A stretch of 64,000 nt of DNA from Phytoactinopolyspora halophila (GTDB lineage Bacteria; Actinomycetota; Actinomycetes; Jiangellales; Jiangellaceae). Below are positions 1 to 9,226 of this stretch, piece after piece. The first letter of the stretch is position 1. Each line of letters begins with the position of its first letter. The position numbers and the translations under genes are program-made. Location: positions 1 through 64,000 of the forward strand of contig NZ_QMIG01000018.1 of NCBI RefSeq assembly GCF_003287285.1. Direction: 5' to 3'. The notes under the pieces are model-generated. The model searched no databases. It was not told where the DNA came from and saw only the letters and a list, made by a program, of their open reading frames with translations.

Positions 1-47
1 AACCAGCTGCTCATTGCAAGCACCGATTGAACCTGCCATGGAGCCAT

Positions 48-67
48 CTAGTGTTCATGATCAGCGG
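48..67. repeat. half-copy of the TGATCATGAACACTAG palindromic repeat
   Basis: Only the right arm (CTAGTGTTCATGATCAGCGG) of the dispersed palindrome is present. The matching left arm is not found in the first 47 bases, so this is either a truncated copy or one whose left half has diverged. Bases 1-170 otherwise hold no convincing gene. Confidence 0.75.
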
Positions 68-191
68 GATCAGCGGGAGGAAGCGGCGGTGGGTGGACGG
101 TGTTCGCTGGTTGCTGACGGCATGGCCAAGTGCGGCCCAGTGGGGCAGGATCTGAGCAGGCAGCGGCAGCATGCGGGAAGAAGGCGGGCCA

Positions 192-1496
192 GTGAACGCG
201 AGCGAGACACGTCAGTTCGATGCAGTCGACATCATCCGGACCAAGCGGGACCGGGGCGAGCTCTCGGCAGGCCAGATCGATTGGGTGATCGACGCCTACA
301 CCCGCGGTGCCGTCGCCGACGAACAGATGTCGGCGCTGGCCATGGCCGTCGTGCTGAACGGGATGTCGCGCCCGGAGATCTCCCGCTGGACCGAGGCGAT
401 GGTGCGCTCGGGTACCCGGATGGACTGGACGGGAGTCGGCCGGCCGACCACTGACAAGCACTCCACGGGCGGCGTCGGCGACAAGATCACCCTGCCGCTC
501 GCCCCGACCGTCGCGGCCTGCGGTGCGGCGGTGCCCCAGCTCTCCGGTCGCGGTCTCGGTCACACGGGCGGCACTCTCGACAAGTTCGAATCGATCCCGG
601 GCTGGCGAGCGTCGCTGTCCGGCACCGAGATGTTCAACGTGGTGCGTGACGTCGGCGCGGTGGTGTGCGCCGCGACCGATGATCTCGCCCCGGCGGACAA
701 GCGCCTCTACGCCCTGCGTGACGTCACCGCGACGGTCGAATCGATCCCGCTCATCGCCAGCTCGATCATGAGCAAGAAGATCGCGGAGGGCACGGGAGCG
801 CTCGTGCTGGATGTGAAGGTCGGCTCGGGCGCGTTCATGAAGGACGTCGAATCCGCGAGCGAGCTCGCCCGCACCATGGTGGATCTCGGAACCGACGCGG
901 GGGTGCGCACGGCGGCCCTGCTCACGAACATGCAGACACCGCTCGGTTTGGCGGTCGGCAACGCGCTCGAGGTGCGCGAGGCCCTCGAGGTCCTGGACGG
1001 CGGAGGTCCCGACGACGTCGTCGAGCTCACGGTGGCCCTCGGCCGGGAGATGCTCGCTGCCGCCGGAATATCGGGCAAGGACCCAGCGGACGCGCTGCGC
1101 GACGGCTCGGCGATGGACGTCTGGCGCGCGATGATCGCCGCGCAGGGTGGCGCGCCGGACGCGCCGCTGCCCAGCGCGCGCGAGACGCACACGGTCGAGG
1201 CGCCGGCATCGGGAATCGTGGCGAGTCTCGACGCCTACGCGATCGGCCTGGCCTCGTGGCGGCTCGGCGCGGGGCGTTCGCGCAAGGAAGACGCGGTACA
1301 GGCAGCGGCTGGCGTGCAGATGCACGCCAAGCCCGGCGCCCTGGTCCGGGGCGGCGAGCCCTTGCTGACGCTGCACACGGACGAACCGGAGCGGTTCGAG
1401 CGTGCGTTGCAGGCGCTCGACGGCGCGTTCACCATCACGCCGCCGGATTCGCGTCCCGACCTGCTGCCCCTGATCATCGACCGGGTGGGGGAGTGA
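192..1496 (+). CDS. deoA: thymidine phosphorylase
   Basis: Phosphorolyses thymidine or deoxyuridine to the base and 2-deoxyribose-1-phosphate in the cytoplasm. About 434 aa, normal for the family. The glycosyltransferase family 3 phosphate-binding signature KHSTGGVGDK is near residue 85, followed by SGRGLGHTGGTLDK and the pyrimidine phosphorylase C-terminal domain (EAPASGIVASLDAYAIG). An in-frame ATG lies at 171. The GTG at 192 is preferred because a purine-rich AAGAAGG sits about 7 nt ahead and because family N-termini begin close to FDAVDIIRTKRD. Its product feeds the downstream mutase (pmm) and aldolase (deoC). No neighbour on the same strand overlaps it inside the window; a partner such as cytidine deaminase may lie to the left. 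Confidence 0.95.
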   Translation: MNASETRQFDAVDIIRTKRDRGELSAGQIDWVIDAYTRGAVADEQMSALAMAVVLNGMSRPEISRWTEAMVRSGTRMDWTGVGRPTTDKHSTGGVGDKITLPLAPTVAACGAAVPQLSGRGLGHTGGTLDKFESIPGWRASLSGTEMFNVVRDVGAVVCAATDDLAPADKRLYALRDVTATVESIPLIASSIMSKKIAEGTGALVLDVKVGSGAFMKDVESASELARTMVDLGTDAGVRTAALLTNMQTPLGLAVGNALEVREALEVLDGGGPDDVVELTVALGREMLAAAGISGKDPADALRDGSAMDVWRAMIAAQGGAPDAPLPSARETHTVEAPASGIVASLDAYAIGLASWRLGAGRSRKEDAVQAAAGVQMHAKPGALVRGGEPLLTLHTDEPERFERALQALDGAFTITPPDSRPDLLPLIIDRVGE

Positions 1497-1515
1497 CGGG
1501 ACGAGGACCGCGGAA

Positions 1516-2712
1516 TCACCGACCGTCGACGACGCTCATGGTCTGCCGGGCGATCTCCAGTTCCTCGTTGGTAGGTACCACGGCGACGACGGTGCTCGCG
1601 CCGTCCGGAGAGATGAACCGGGTGCCGGAGCCACGGGAGGCGTTGCGCACGTGGTCCACCTCGATGCCGAGGCGGCGCATGCCGGCGAGCGAGCGGGACC
1701 GCACCCAGGAGTCGTTCTCGCCGACCCCACCGGTGAACACCACCGCGTGTACCTCGCCCAAGGTCGCCAGGTAGGCGCCGACGTACTGGCGGATCCGGTA
1801 GCAGTAGATGTCCCGGGCCAGCTTCGCCGCGTCGTCGCCGTCCGAGGCGAGCTGGTGGACCTCACGCATGTCGCGCACTCCCGTGAGGCCGAGCACGCCG
1901 CTGTGCCGGTTGAGCATGTCGTCGAGCTCGTCCACGGACATCCCGGCGGAGCGCCGCAGGTGGAAGAGGATTCCGGGATCGAGGTCGCCGCTGCGCGACC
2001 CCATGACCAGGCCTTGCAGCGGGGTCAGCCCCATCGAGGTGTCGATCGAGGCACCATCCCGGATCGCCGTGGCCGAGGCGCCGTTGCCCAGGTGCAACAC
2101 GATGATGTTCGTCCGTGCCGGATCCCTGTTCAGCAGCCGTGCCGTCTCCCGCGTGACGTAGGACACGGACGTGCCGTGAAAGCCGTACCTGCGCACGTGA
2201 TGCTCCGCCGCCACGTCGCGGTCGAGCGCGTACGTGTAGGCCACCGGAGGCAGGCTCTGGTGGAACGCGGTGTCGAACACGGCCACGTGCGGGAGGTCGC
2301 TCAAGGCGCGTCGCGCGACCGTGATTCCGGCGAGGTTCGGCGGGTTGTGCAGCGGCGCGAGGGCGGACAACTCGTCGATGGTCCGCTCCACGTCGTCGTC
2401 GATGGTGACGGGCTCGGCGAACGTCTCGCCACCGTGTACGACGCGATGTCCCACGGCCCGGATACCGACGTCGGACAGGCGTGGGCCGTGCTGCTCGAAC
2501 AGGTCGAGCATCGCGGCCAGGCCGGCCTCGTGGTCGGGCATCTCGACGTCCTTCTCGAGTGGTTCGCCCGACCACTCGTGCCGGATGTGTCCGCCGTTCT
2601 CGCCGATCCGTTCGGCCAGCCCGCGGGCCGGCATGCTGCCGTCGTCTGCGTCGATGAGCTGGTATTTGATCGACGACGATCCGCAGTTGAGCACGAGCAC
2701 CATTGCGCTCAT
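1516..2712 (-). CDS. ackA: acetate kinase
   Basis: Interconverts acetate plus ATP with acetyl phosphate plus ADP. The 398-aa length is typical. The ASKHA-fold N-terminal motif VLVLNCGSSSIKY, the HRVVHGGE motif (family signature 2), and GFHGTSVSYVTRETA are all present, as is VFTGGVGEN near the C-terminus. A second in-frame ATG at codon 4 is an alternative start. The gene is convergent with deoA, 19 bp away. It points away from a luciferase-like gene that separates it from pta, although the two enzymes normally work as a pair. Confidence 0.97.
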   Translation of the reverse strand: MSAMVLVLNCGSSSIKYQLIDADDGSMPARGLAERIGENGGHIRHEWSGEPLEKDVEMPDHEAGLAAMLDLFEQHGPRLSDVGIRAVGHRVVHGGETFAEPVTIDDDVERTIDELSALAPLHNPPNLAGITVARRALSDLPHVAVFDTAFHQSLPPVAYTYALDRDVAAEHHVRRYGFHGTSVSYVTRETARLLNRDPARTNIIVLHLGNGASATAIRDGASIDTSMGLTPLQGLVMGSRSGDLDPGILFHLRRSAGMSVDELDDMLNRHSGVLGLTGVRDMREVHQLASDGDDAAKLARDIYCYRIRQYVGAYLATLGEVHAVVFTGGVGENDSWVRSRSLAGMRRLGIEVDHVRNASRGSGTRFISPDGASTVVAVVPTNEELEIARQTMSVVDGR

Positions 2713-2771
2713 CGCACACCCCGTAGTTGGTTCTTACTCACCCTGTCAGTCTCTACCCTTACGGTGTTCGC

Positions 2772-3728
2772 ATGGTGACAAGACGCGCACACGTGGGCAT
2801 GTGCTTCGACCGGACCTTTCCCGCTTCGCTGGTCAATGAATTCGCTCACCGCCTGGACGGTCGAGCCGACCAACTGTGGGTGATCGAGGACTGCTTCTAC
2901 ACTGCAGGAATCAGCCTGGCCGCCTCCGCTGCCGCGGTGACCGACCGGCTCACCGTCGGGATCGGTATTCTCCCGGCGGTGGCGCGGCAGGCGGCCGTCG
3001 CCGCAATGGAGATCGCCACACTGTGCGCGTTGGCACCCGGCCGAATCTTGCCGGGGATCGGGCACGGTGTCCAGTCCTGGATGGAGCAGATGGGAGCGCG
3101 CCCGGCATCGCCCCTGGCGGCGCTGGACGAGGTGATGGTGGCGGTACGCCGCCTCTTGCACGGGGAGCGGGTCACCTCTGCCGGGCGCTACGTCACGCTC
3201 GACGACGTTCAGCTCTACCATCCGCCGGACGACGTCCCGCCGCTGCTCGCTGGCGTGCGTGGCGCGAAATCCATGGAGCTGGCCGGGCGGGTCGCCGACG
3301 GAGTGGTCCTGGCGGAGCCGGCCGCCCCGTCGTACGTGCGCTGGGCATACGAGAACGCCGGGCAGCCGGTTCCGTTTCATCTCGCGGTCTTCTCCGTGCT
3401 GTGTGTCGAGCGGGATCGCCGTACGGCCTACCAGACCATGGCGCCATGGCTGGCTTCGCTGCTCGACCAGCCGACACCGGGTATCACCACGCTGCCATTT
3501 GCATCCGAAATGCTGGAGCACTACCGCGAGCACGGCGTCGACGGCCTGGTGACCATGCCTCCCGAGTGGTGGCGCGAGCTGGCCCCGATCGGCACCATGG
3601 ACGACGCGATGGCGCACGTTCGAGCGCTCGAGGAGGCCGGGGTGGACAGCATCGGGTTGTGGCCCGCCCGCGACGTCGAGACCGCCAGGGGGCAAGTCGA
3701 CGACGTGCTCCAGCTCGCCGAGCGCTGA
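2772..3728 (+). CDS. LLM-class flavin-dependent oxidoreductase (probably F420-linked)
   Basis: A luciferase-like TIM-barrel oxidoreductase of about 318 aa. Visible family features are TDRLTVGIGILPAVARQ, a stretch like the conserved G-x-G-x-G (GRILPGIGHGVQSWMEQMG), and PPLLAGVRGAKSMELAGRVADGVVL. The upstream ATG at 2727 would add 15 residues lying in the probable promoter, so the ATG at 2772 is chosen. It sits between ackA and pta on the opposite strand. In mycobacteria the F420-dependent glucose-6-phosphate dehydrogenase gene fgd1 lies beside pta-ackA, so the neighbourhood is suggestive. However, the residues around the substrate pocket (ADQLWVIEDCFY rather than the FGD1 SDHF motif) do not support calling it Fgd. 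The substrate is unknown. Confidence 0.8.
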   Translation: MVTRRAHVGMCFDRTFPASLVNEFAHRLDGRADQLWVIEDCFYTAGISLAASAAAVTDRLTVGIGILPAVARQAAVAAMEIATLCALAPGRILPGIGHGVQSWMEQMGARPASPLAALDEVMVAVRRLLHGERVTSAGRYVTLDDVQLYHPPDDVPPLLAGVRGAKSMELAGRVADGVVLAEPAAPSYVRWAYENAGQPVPFHLAVFSVLCVERDRRTAYQTMAPWLASLLDQPTPGITTLPFASEMLEHYREHGVDGLVTMPPEWWRELAPIGTMDDAMAHVRALEEAGVDSIGLWPARDVETARGQVDDVLQLAER

Positions 3729-3769
3729 ACGCCCGGCGGGAACGCGGACGGTACGGATCCCGTCGGCGA

Positions 3770-5926
3770 TCAACGGGTGGCATCCTTCGCCGCCGCTGCG
3801 TCCTCGCCGACCGCCTGGGCCTGGATGGCGGTGATCGCGATGGTGTTGACGATGTCGCGGACCTGCGCGCCCCGGGACAGGTCGTTCACGGGCTTGCGCA
3901 GACCCTGCAGCACCGGGCCGATCGCCACCGCGTCCGCGCTGCGCTGGACCGCCTTGTACGTGTTGTTTCCGGTGTTCAGGTCCGGGAAGACGAAGACAGT
4001 GGCCCGGCCGGCCACCTCGCTGTCTGGGAGCTTGGTGCGTGCCACGCCGGCGTCGACGGCCGCATCGTACTGGATCGGACCTTCGATCGACAGGTCGGGC
4101 CGGCGGCTGCGCGCGAGGGTGGTCGCCGTGCGAACCTTGTCGACGTCGGCGCCCGTACCGGATTCCCCGGTCGAGTACGAGAGCATGGCGACCCGGGGTG
4201 GCACACCGAACTCCTCGGCGGTCTGGGCGGAGGAGATCGCGATGTCGGCGAGCTGCTCGGCGCGCGGATCGGGGTTGACGGCGCAGTCTCCGTAGACCAG
4301 GACCCGATCCCGCAAGCACATGAAAAACACACTCGACACGGTCGAGACGTCGGAACCGGTCTTGATCACCTCGAATGCGGGCCGGATCGTGTCGGCCGTG
4401 GTGTGTATCGCCCCGGACACCATGCCGTCGGCGTATCCGAACAGCACCATCATCGTGCCGAAGTAGGAGACGTCGACGATCTGATCGTGGGCCGCTTCGA
4501 CCGTGGCGCCCTTGTGCGCGCGCCGTCTCGCGTACTCCTCGGCGAAGCGTTCCCGCCACGCGCTGCGGTGCGGGTCGATGATCGTCGCGGCGGACACGTC
4601 GGCACCCGCGTGAGTGGCGGCTTCTCGCACGCGGTCCGGATCGCCGAGCACGGTGAGGTCGGCGATCCCGCGTCGCAAGACCGAGTCCGCGGCCCGCAGG
4701 ATCCGCTCGTCGACACCTTCGGGCAGGACGATGTGTCGCCGGTGCTGCCGTGCACGGTCGACGAGCCGGTGCTCGAACATCAGTGGCGTGACGGCGCTGC
4801 TCTCGGCGACGTCGACCAGATCGAGCAACGCTTCCTCGTCGACGTGTTCATCGAACAGCGTCAACGCGGTTTCGACCTTGCGCGTCGCGTCCCTGGTGAG
4901 CCGGCCGCGGACGCCGGCGAGCGCGGTGGCCGTGGTGAAGGTGTCACCGGGCATGGTGATGATCGGCAGGTTGACGTCCAGGCCGTCGATCAGGTTCGTG
5001 ATCTGCGGTGGCAGGTCGAACCCGCCGTTGAGTACCACACCGGTCAGCGCCGGGAAGGTCCGCGCGGAATGTGCCATGAGGACGCCGATCAGGACGTCGG
5101 AGCGGTCCGATGGCGTGATGACCACGCTGCCCTCGGTCAGGCGGTCGAGTACGTGCGGAAGTGTCATTCCGGCGATGACGAAGTCGTGGACCTCACGGCC
5201 CAGATGGGCCGGATCCCCGCGGTACAGCGTGCCGCCGTGATCCACGAGGTCGGCGACCGTGGGGGCGGACAGCAGCTGCTCTTCTGGCAGCGCGAATGCC
5301 GGCGACATCGCGCCGAGGGCGGTCCGTATGGTGTCGACGGCGTCCGGCTCGACGCGGTTCGCCACGATTCCGAGCAGCTGCCCCGAGTTGGCGGCGACCT
5401 CGGTGGCCGCCGAGTCGGCCATGGCCCGGAGTTCTTCCGGCGAGCGGCCGCGTCCGTTCAGGACCAGGAGCAGCGGCGTCCCGAGGTTCGCCGCGATCCG
5501 CGCGTTGAACGAGAACTCGGTGGGGTTGTCGACGTCGGTGTAGTCGCTGCCGACGACGAGCACCGCGTCGCAGTGCTCGGCCATGCGGTGATACCGGTCC
5601 ACGATGGTGCCCAGCGCCGCGTCGCGGTCGGCGTGTACGTCCTTGTAGGTCACGCCGGCGCACATCTCGTAGGGCAGGTCGACGCCGTCGTGGGCGAGAA
5701 GGAGATCCAGGACGTAGTCCGAAGGAGCCGTGACGGCGGTGGAATCCGGTGACCCATCCTGCCCGGCCGGTTCGGCCGGCCGGGCGGTCCCGGCAGAGCT
5801 ACGTACGATCGGCCGGAACACGCCAACTCGTCCGATGCGCCTGGTCAGAGCCGTAAGAATGCCGAGTGCGACGGTCGACTTGCCCGTCTCTCCGGTCACC
5901 GAGGCGAGATAGACATTGCGGGCCAC
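3770..5926 (-). CDS. pta: phosphate acetyltransferase, long form
   Basis: Converts acetyl phosphate plus CoA to acetyl-CoA and phosphate. The 718 aa correspond to the long Pta architecture. An N-terminal P-loop, BioD-like domain carries SVTGETGKST at residues 9-18. A central DRTGG domain follows around residues 215-330. The C-terminal PTA catalytic domain starts near residue 390 and includes FGYADGMVSGAIHTTADTIR and FVFPDLNTGNN. The gene is convergent with the luciferase-like gene, leaving 41 bp. With ackA it completes the route from acetate to acetyl-CoA. Confidence 0.96.
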   Translation of the reverse strand: MARNVYLASVTGETGKSTVALGILTALTRRIGRVGVFRPIVRSSAGTARPAEPAGQDGSPDSTAVTAPSDYVLDLLLAHDGVDLPYEMCAGVTYKDVHADRDAALGTIVDRYHRMAEHCDAVLVVGSDYTDVDNPTEFSFNARIAANLGTPLLLVLNGRGRSPEELRAMADSAATEVAANSGQLLGIVANRVEPDAVDTIRTALGAMSPAFALPEEQLLSAPTVADLVDHGGTLYRGDPAHLGREVHDFVIAGMTLPHVLDRLTEGSVVITPSDRSDVLIGVLMAHSARTFPALTGVVLNGGFDLPPQITNLIDGLDVNLPIITMPGDTFTTATALAGVRGRLTRDATRKVETALTLFDEHVDEEALLDLVDVAESSAVTPLMFEHRLVDRARQHRRHIVLPEGVDERILRAADSVLRRGIADLTVLGDPDRVREAATHAGADVSAATIIDPHRSAWRERFAEEYARRRAHKGATVEAAHDQIVDVSYFGTMMVLFGYADGMVSGAIHTTADTIRPAFEVIKTGSDVSTVSSVFFMCLRDRVLVYGDCAVNPDPRAEQLADIAISSAQTAEEFGVPPRVAMLSYSTGESGTGADVDKVRTATTLARSRRPDLSIEGPIQYDAAVDAGVARTKLPDSEVAGRATVFVFPDLNTGNNTYKAVQRSADAVAIGPVLQGLRKPVNDLSRGAQVRDIVNTIAITAIQAQAVGEDAAAAKDATR

Positions 5927-6028
5927 GGGGCGAGGCTAGCGCGCGCCGGTGAATGTTGACGATCGGCCGTCTCATCGTGGTCGGCAATCGACGATGACCA
6001 GGCGCTGAGCGGGTGTACCGTCGCGAGT

Positions 6029-7165
6029 ATGGCTCCTACATGGGAAGAGATCCGCGCGGCGCCGAAGGTGATACTTCACGATCATCTCGACGGCGGTTTG
6101 CGGCCAAGCACGGTGGTCGATCTCGCGTCCCGGGTCGGGCACGAGCTACCGGCGAGCGATCCGGAGGAGCTCGGCAGGTGGTTCGTCGAAGCGGCCGACT
6201 CGGGCTCGCTGGAGCGCTATCTGGAGACGTTCCAGCACACGGTCGCGGTGATGCAGACGAGCGAGGCGCTGACCCGGGTAGCGGCCGAATGTGCCGAGGA
6301 TCTTGCCGCCGACGGCGTCGTCTACGCGGAGGTGCGCTACGCCCCGGAACAGCACCTGGACGCCGGGCTGACGCTGGACGAGGTGGTGCGGGCCGTCGAG
6401 GCCGGGTTCCGGGAGGGCGAGCGCCGTGCGGCCGAAGCCGGCCGGCCGATCCGCGTGGCGACCCTGCTCACGGCCATGCGCCACGCCGCGCGCTCCCGGG
6501 AGATCGCCGAGCTCGTCGTCCGCTACCGCGACACCGGTGTCGTGGGCTTCGACATCGCTGGAGCGGAGGCGGGATTCCCGCCCACGCGCCATCTCGACGC
6601 GTTCGAGTATCTGCGCCGGGAGAACGCCCATTTCACCATCCATGCGGGTGAAGCGTTCGGATTGCCGTCGATCTGGGAGGCGCTCCAGTGGTGCGGGGCC
6701 GACCGGCTCGGTCATGGCGTGCGGATCGTCGACGATCTCGCGGCGTCCGAGGATGGGAATGTCAAGCTCGGACGGCTCGCGGCCTACGTGCGGGACAAAC
6801 GCATCCCGCTGGAACTGTGCCCGTCGTCGAACGTGCAGACAGGCGCCGCGCCGTCGATCGAGGAGCATCCCTTCGGCCTGCTGACCCGGCTGCGGTATCG
6901 CGTCACGGTGAACACCGACAACCGGTTGATGAGCAACACGTCCATGTCTCGCGAGCTGGCGTTGCTCTCGGAAACGTTCGGCTACGACCTTGACGACTAC
7001 CAGTGGTTCGCGGTCAATGCGTTGAAGAGCGCGTTCATCCCGTTCGACGAGCGGCTGGCGTTGATCAACGACGTCGTGAAACCCGGGTATGCCGCGTTGA
7101 AGGCGCAGCGCACGCTCATCGGGCTGCGTCCCGTGGCTGCTCCGGGTGCGTCATCCGCCAGATGA
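6029..7165 (+). CDS. add: adenosine deaminase
   Basis: Hydrolytically deaminates adenosine and deoxyadenosine to inosine and deoxyinosine. The 378-aa protein shows the metal-binding HDHLDGG motif near residue 19 (bacterial family HxHLDG), the [10 protein letters not shown] catalytic motif, [12 protein letters not shown], and the [13 protein letters not shown] metal-ligand region. The gene starts at ATG 6029, about 100 bp downstream of and divergent from pta. Its products are substrates for the purine nucleoside phosphorylase encoded at 14.5 kb. Confidence 0.95.
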   Translation: MAPTWEEIRAAPKVILHDHLDGGLRPSTVVDLASRVGHELPASDPEELGRWFVEAADSGSLERYLETFQHTVAVMQTSEALTRVAAECAEDLAADGVVYAEVRYAPEQHLDAGLTLDEVVRAVEAGFREGERRAAEAGRPIRVATLLTAMRHAARSREIAELVVRYRDTGVVGFDIAGAEAGFPPTRHLDAFEYLRRENAHFTIHAGEAFGLPSIWEALQWCGADRLGHGVRIVDDLAASEDGNVKLGRLAAYVRDKRIPLELCPSSNVQTGAAPSIEEHPFGLLTRLRYRVTVNTDNRLMSNTSMSRELALLSETFGYDLDDYQWFAVNALKSAFIPFDERLALINDVVKPGYAALKAQRTLIGLRPVAAPGASSAR

Positions 7166-7267
7166 GGGTGTCACGGCGGCGGTCGGCACGTCGTCGCACC
7201 GGGGTGGTCGCATCATCGCGAGGGACCCGGGGACGGTGCCTGGGGTTCGTCAGGAGGTCTCAGCATC

Positions 7268-7292
7268 TAGTAATGTGTTATGCGCACTACTA
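7268..7292. promoter_or_regulatory. candidate PadR operator (imperfect dyad)
   Basis: An imperfect inverted repeat, TAGTAATGTG-TTATG-CGCACTACTA, matches at 8 of 10 arm positions. It lies 25 bp before the padR start in an AT-richer patch. PadR proteins usually bind ATGT-N8-ACAT-like sites and repress their own operons. Autoregulation is inferred from position. Confidence 0.45.
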
Positions 7293-7317
7293 AGTTTCGC
7301 ACAATAGAGGAGCGCGC

Positions 7318-7653
7318 ATGGACACCAGTCAGCTCCTGAAGGGCGTGCTCGACCTCGCCGTGCTGGCGGTCCTGCGGAGCTCGGACGGATACGGGTACGA
7401 CGTCGTGCGGCGGCTGCGCGCGGCCGGTTTCGACGAGGTGGCCGACGCGTCCGTGTACGGCACGCTTCGCCGGCTCTACCGGGCAGGCGCGCTGACCACG
7501 TACCTCGTGCCGTCGGAGGAAGGGCCGAATCGCAAGTACTACAGCCTGAACCGGGCCGGCCGGGACCAGCTTGAGCGGTTGGAGAAGACCTGGCACGAAT
7601 TCGCCGGCAGCATGGCCGGCCTGCTCGAGAGCGACACCAAGGAGGCAGTGTGA
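7318..7653 (+). CDS. PadR family transcriptional regulator
   Basis: A 111-aa protein with a PadR winged helix: LLKGVLDLAVLAVLRSSDGYGYDVVRRL, then ASVYGTLRRLYRAGALTT and the wing GPNRKYYSLNRAGRDQLERL. It belongs to the short PadR subfamily 1 type that usually controls a co-transcribed membrane or efflux gene. A good AGAGGAG ribosome site precedes the ATG. Its stop codon overlaps the next gene's GTG in a GTGA arrangement, so the two are translationally coupled. The effector is unknown. Confidence 0.9.
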   Translation: MDTSQLLKGVLDLAVLAVLRSSDGYGYDVVRRLRAAGFDEVADASVYGTLRRLYRAGALTTYLVPSEEGPNRKYYSLNRAGRDQLERLEKTWHEFAGSMAGLLESDTKEAV

Positions 7654-9008
7654 ACATGCCCGGAGACGGCGACCACCCAGCTGCCGCGGCGTACCTCGCC
7701 GCGGTCCGGGACGAGCTGAGTGACCTCCCGCCCGAAGACCTGGCCGACGTCATCGACGACTTGCGCGAGCACCTGAACGACGTGACCGTGGAGCTCGGCG
7801 TGAACACCTCGGGGCAGGCGCTGGTCGACCGGTTGGGTCCACCGGCTGAGTACGCCGCCGAGCTGCGCCGGGCGGCCGGCATGCACGCGCCGGCGGAACC
7901 GGCTCGCCCGGCGGGCTTCGGCCGGCGGCTCCTGCGTTTCCTGATCGCCACGCTGACCGGCGCCGCCGCCCTGTTCGTCGCGCTGGCGGTCGTCGGTGTG
8001 CTGTTCGTGGACGACGAGGCGGTGCTCATGCTGATGCCAGCCGTCGTCGCGCTCGCCAGCGCTACCGCGTTCCTGCTGCCCTTGCTGCTGCGCGCCGATG
8101 ACCGGCGAGCCGAGCTGGCAAGCCTCCCTGGCGCGGGCGCCGCCCTGCGGCTTCATCGATGGTTCCGCCAGCAGGCCTGGGGCGAGCCGGCGCTCGAGTA
8201 CGTGCGGTCATTGCGCCCGGCGTGGTGGATGGTGCGGGCGGCTGCTCTGGGGCTGATCGTCGGCTTCATCAGTACGGCGAGCTTGGGGCTGGCGGTCTTC
8301 CTGGTGACCGCTGTCGCCTCCGTCTGGGCCGGTCGCAGGACCGTCGACGGCGCGGTCACCGGGATGCGGCTGTGGGCGCTGAACGCCGCCAACGCGGGGC
8401 TGGCTATCGCCGGCGTTGCCGTGGCCACCAGTGTGCTCACCGCGCAGGATCACGTTGAGTATGTGGCCTCGCCGCCTGCGGAGCGTCCCGAGCCGAGTGC
8501 AGCCGACGAGCACGCCGGTCACGCTGCCGACGTGGAATTCGAGCTGGCCGCCGACACGGAGGTCAGCAACATCTTCCCGTACGGCCCGGACGGCGAACTC
8601 CTCAGGGGCGTGCGCCTGTACGACCAGAACGGCGAACCGCTCCAGATCCCGGCGACCGGTAGATGCGTTGAAGATGCGAGACCGGGAGAGACGTTCGTCG
8701 TGGCAAACCCCTGGGCCCGACACGTGTTCCCGCGGGAGAGCGTGACGGTCAACGACCAGGGGCGGTGTGGTGTACCCGAGCTGGCGGCGCCGTTTGGTGA
8801 TCACCTGCCCGATATCGCCGCGTCGTCGGACACCGGGCCGGGCTCCGACGACGCCGGGTCAAGCTCCGGCGACGGGTCAAGCTCGGGCGACGCCACCGGC
8901 GACCCATCGGGGGAGTCTCCGGGCGACGCCGCTGGCTCATCTGCGGAGTCGCTGGACGGGCTCGACCGTCCCTCGTCGTCGCAACCACCAGTGGACGACG
9001 ACAAGTAG
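7650..9008 (+). CDS. HAAS-domain membrane protein of a PadR operon
   Basis: A 452-aa membrane protein. Residues 1-85 resemble the HAAS/DUF1700 signalling domain (YLAAVRDELSDLPPEDLADVIDDLREHL), a domain commonly encoded next to PadR regulators. Four hydrophobic segments follow: about residues 96-120, 124-148, 193-215 and 245-262. The rest is a probably extracytoplasmic region rich in Glu and Asp, with two Cys that could form a disulfide (GRCVEDARP, QGRCGVPEL). The last 80 residues are Ser/Gly/Asp low-complexity. It starts at GTG 7650, overlapping padR by 4 bp. The role is probably signal transduction or envelope stress sensing, but this is inference. Confidence 0.75.
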   Translation: MNMPGDGDHPAAAAYLAAVRDELSDLPPEDLADVIDDLREHLNDVTVELGVNTSGQALVDRLGPPAEYAAELRRAAGMHAPAEPARPAGFGRRLLRFLIATLTGAAALFVALAVVGVLFVDDEAVLMLMPAVVALASATAFLLPLLLRADDRRAELASLPGAGAALRLHRWFRQQAWGEPALEYVRSLRPAWWMVRAAALGLIVGFISTASLGLAVFLVTAVASVWAGRRTVDGAVTGMRLWALNAANAGLAIAGVAVATSVLTAQDHVEYVASPPAERPEPSAADEHAGHAADVEFELAADTEVSNIFPYGPDGELLRGVRLYDQNGEPLQIPATGRCVEDARPGETFVVANPWARHVFPRESVTVNDQGRCGVPELAAPFGDHLPDIAASSDTGPGSDDAGSSSGDGSSSGDATGDPSGESPGDAAGSSAESLDGLDRPSSSQPPVDDDK

Positions 9009-9061
9009 CTCTCGGCCGAGCGCGCGAGAGCACCCCGGGTATACGGCACCACCGATGCGCA

Positions 9062-9127
9062 CTTCTTGGCCGTGTGGAACGCTTGGAACGTTTCATTCAC
9101 CGCTGAACGTTCCACACGGCCAAGAAG
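9062..9127. repeat. long perfect inverted repeat (terminator-like)
   Basis: The 20-bp left arm CTTCTTGGCCGTGTGGAACG and its exact complement on the right are separated by 26 bp. It lies between the convergent membrane-protein and aldehyde dehydrogenase-like genes. It is a plausible bidirectional terminator, although no T-run follows either arm. The arm sequence differs from the common TGATCATGAACACTAG family. Confidence 0.7.
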
Positions 9128-9136
9128 ATGGGTGCC

Positions 9137-9226
9137 GAGTGGCAACGGGCAGGGGCCGGTGCCGGGCAAGGGCCAGCAACGTGCAAGGGGGTCGGTGCCG
9201 GGGCAGGGGCTGGTGCCGGGCTCGAG
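9137..9226. repeat. short GC-rich degenerate repeat tract
   Basis: Four loosely repeated GGTGCCGGG(G)CA/CT blocks with GGGCAGGGGC spacers fill the gap between the inverted repeat and the stop codon of the aldehyde dehydrogenase-like gene. No gene or tidy structure is visible here. Confidence 0.5.

Noticed and set aside
48-1376. 442-codon minus-strand ORF opposite deoA
   Set aside because: It is antisense to a clear thymidine phosphorylase and its Arg/His-rich composition is typical of a high-GC shadow frame.
2772-3728. F420-dependent glucose-6-phosphate dehydrogenase (fgd)
   Set aside because: Neighbourhood fits but the N-terminal active-site sequence is unlike Fgd1, so only a family-level call is made.
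2709-5752. Very long ORFs on either strand (616 and 958 codons) across the LLM and pta genes
   Set aside because: They overlap strongly supported genes and show no domain, only Arg/Gly-rich shadow composition.
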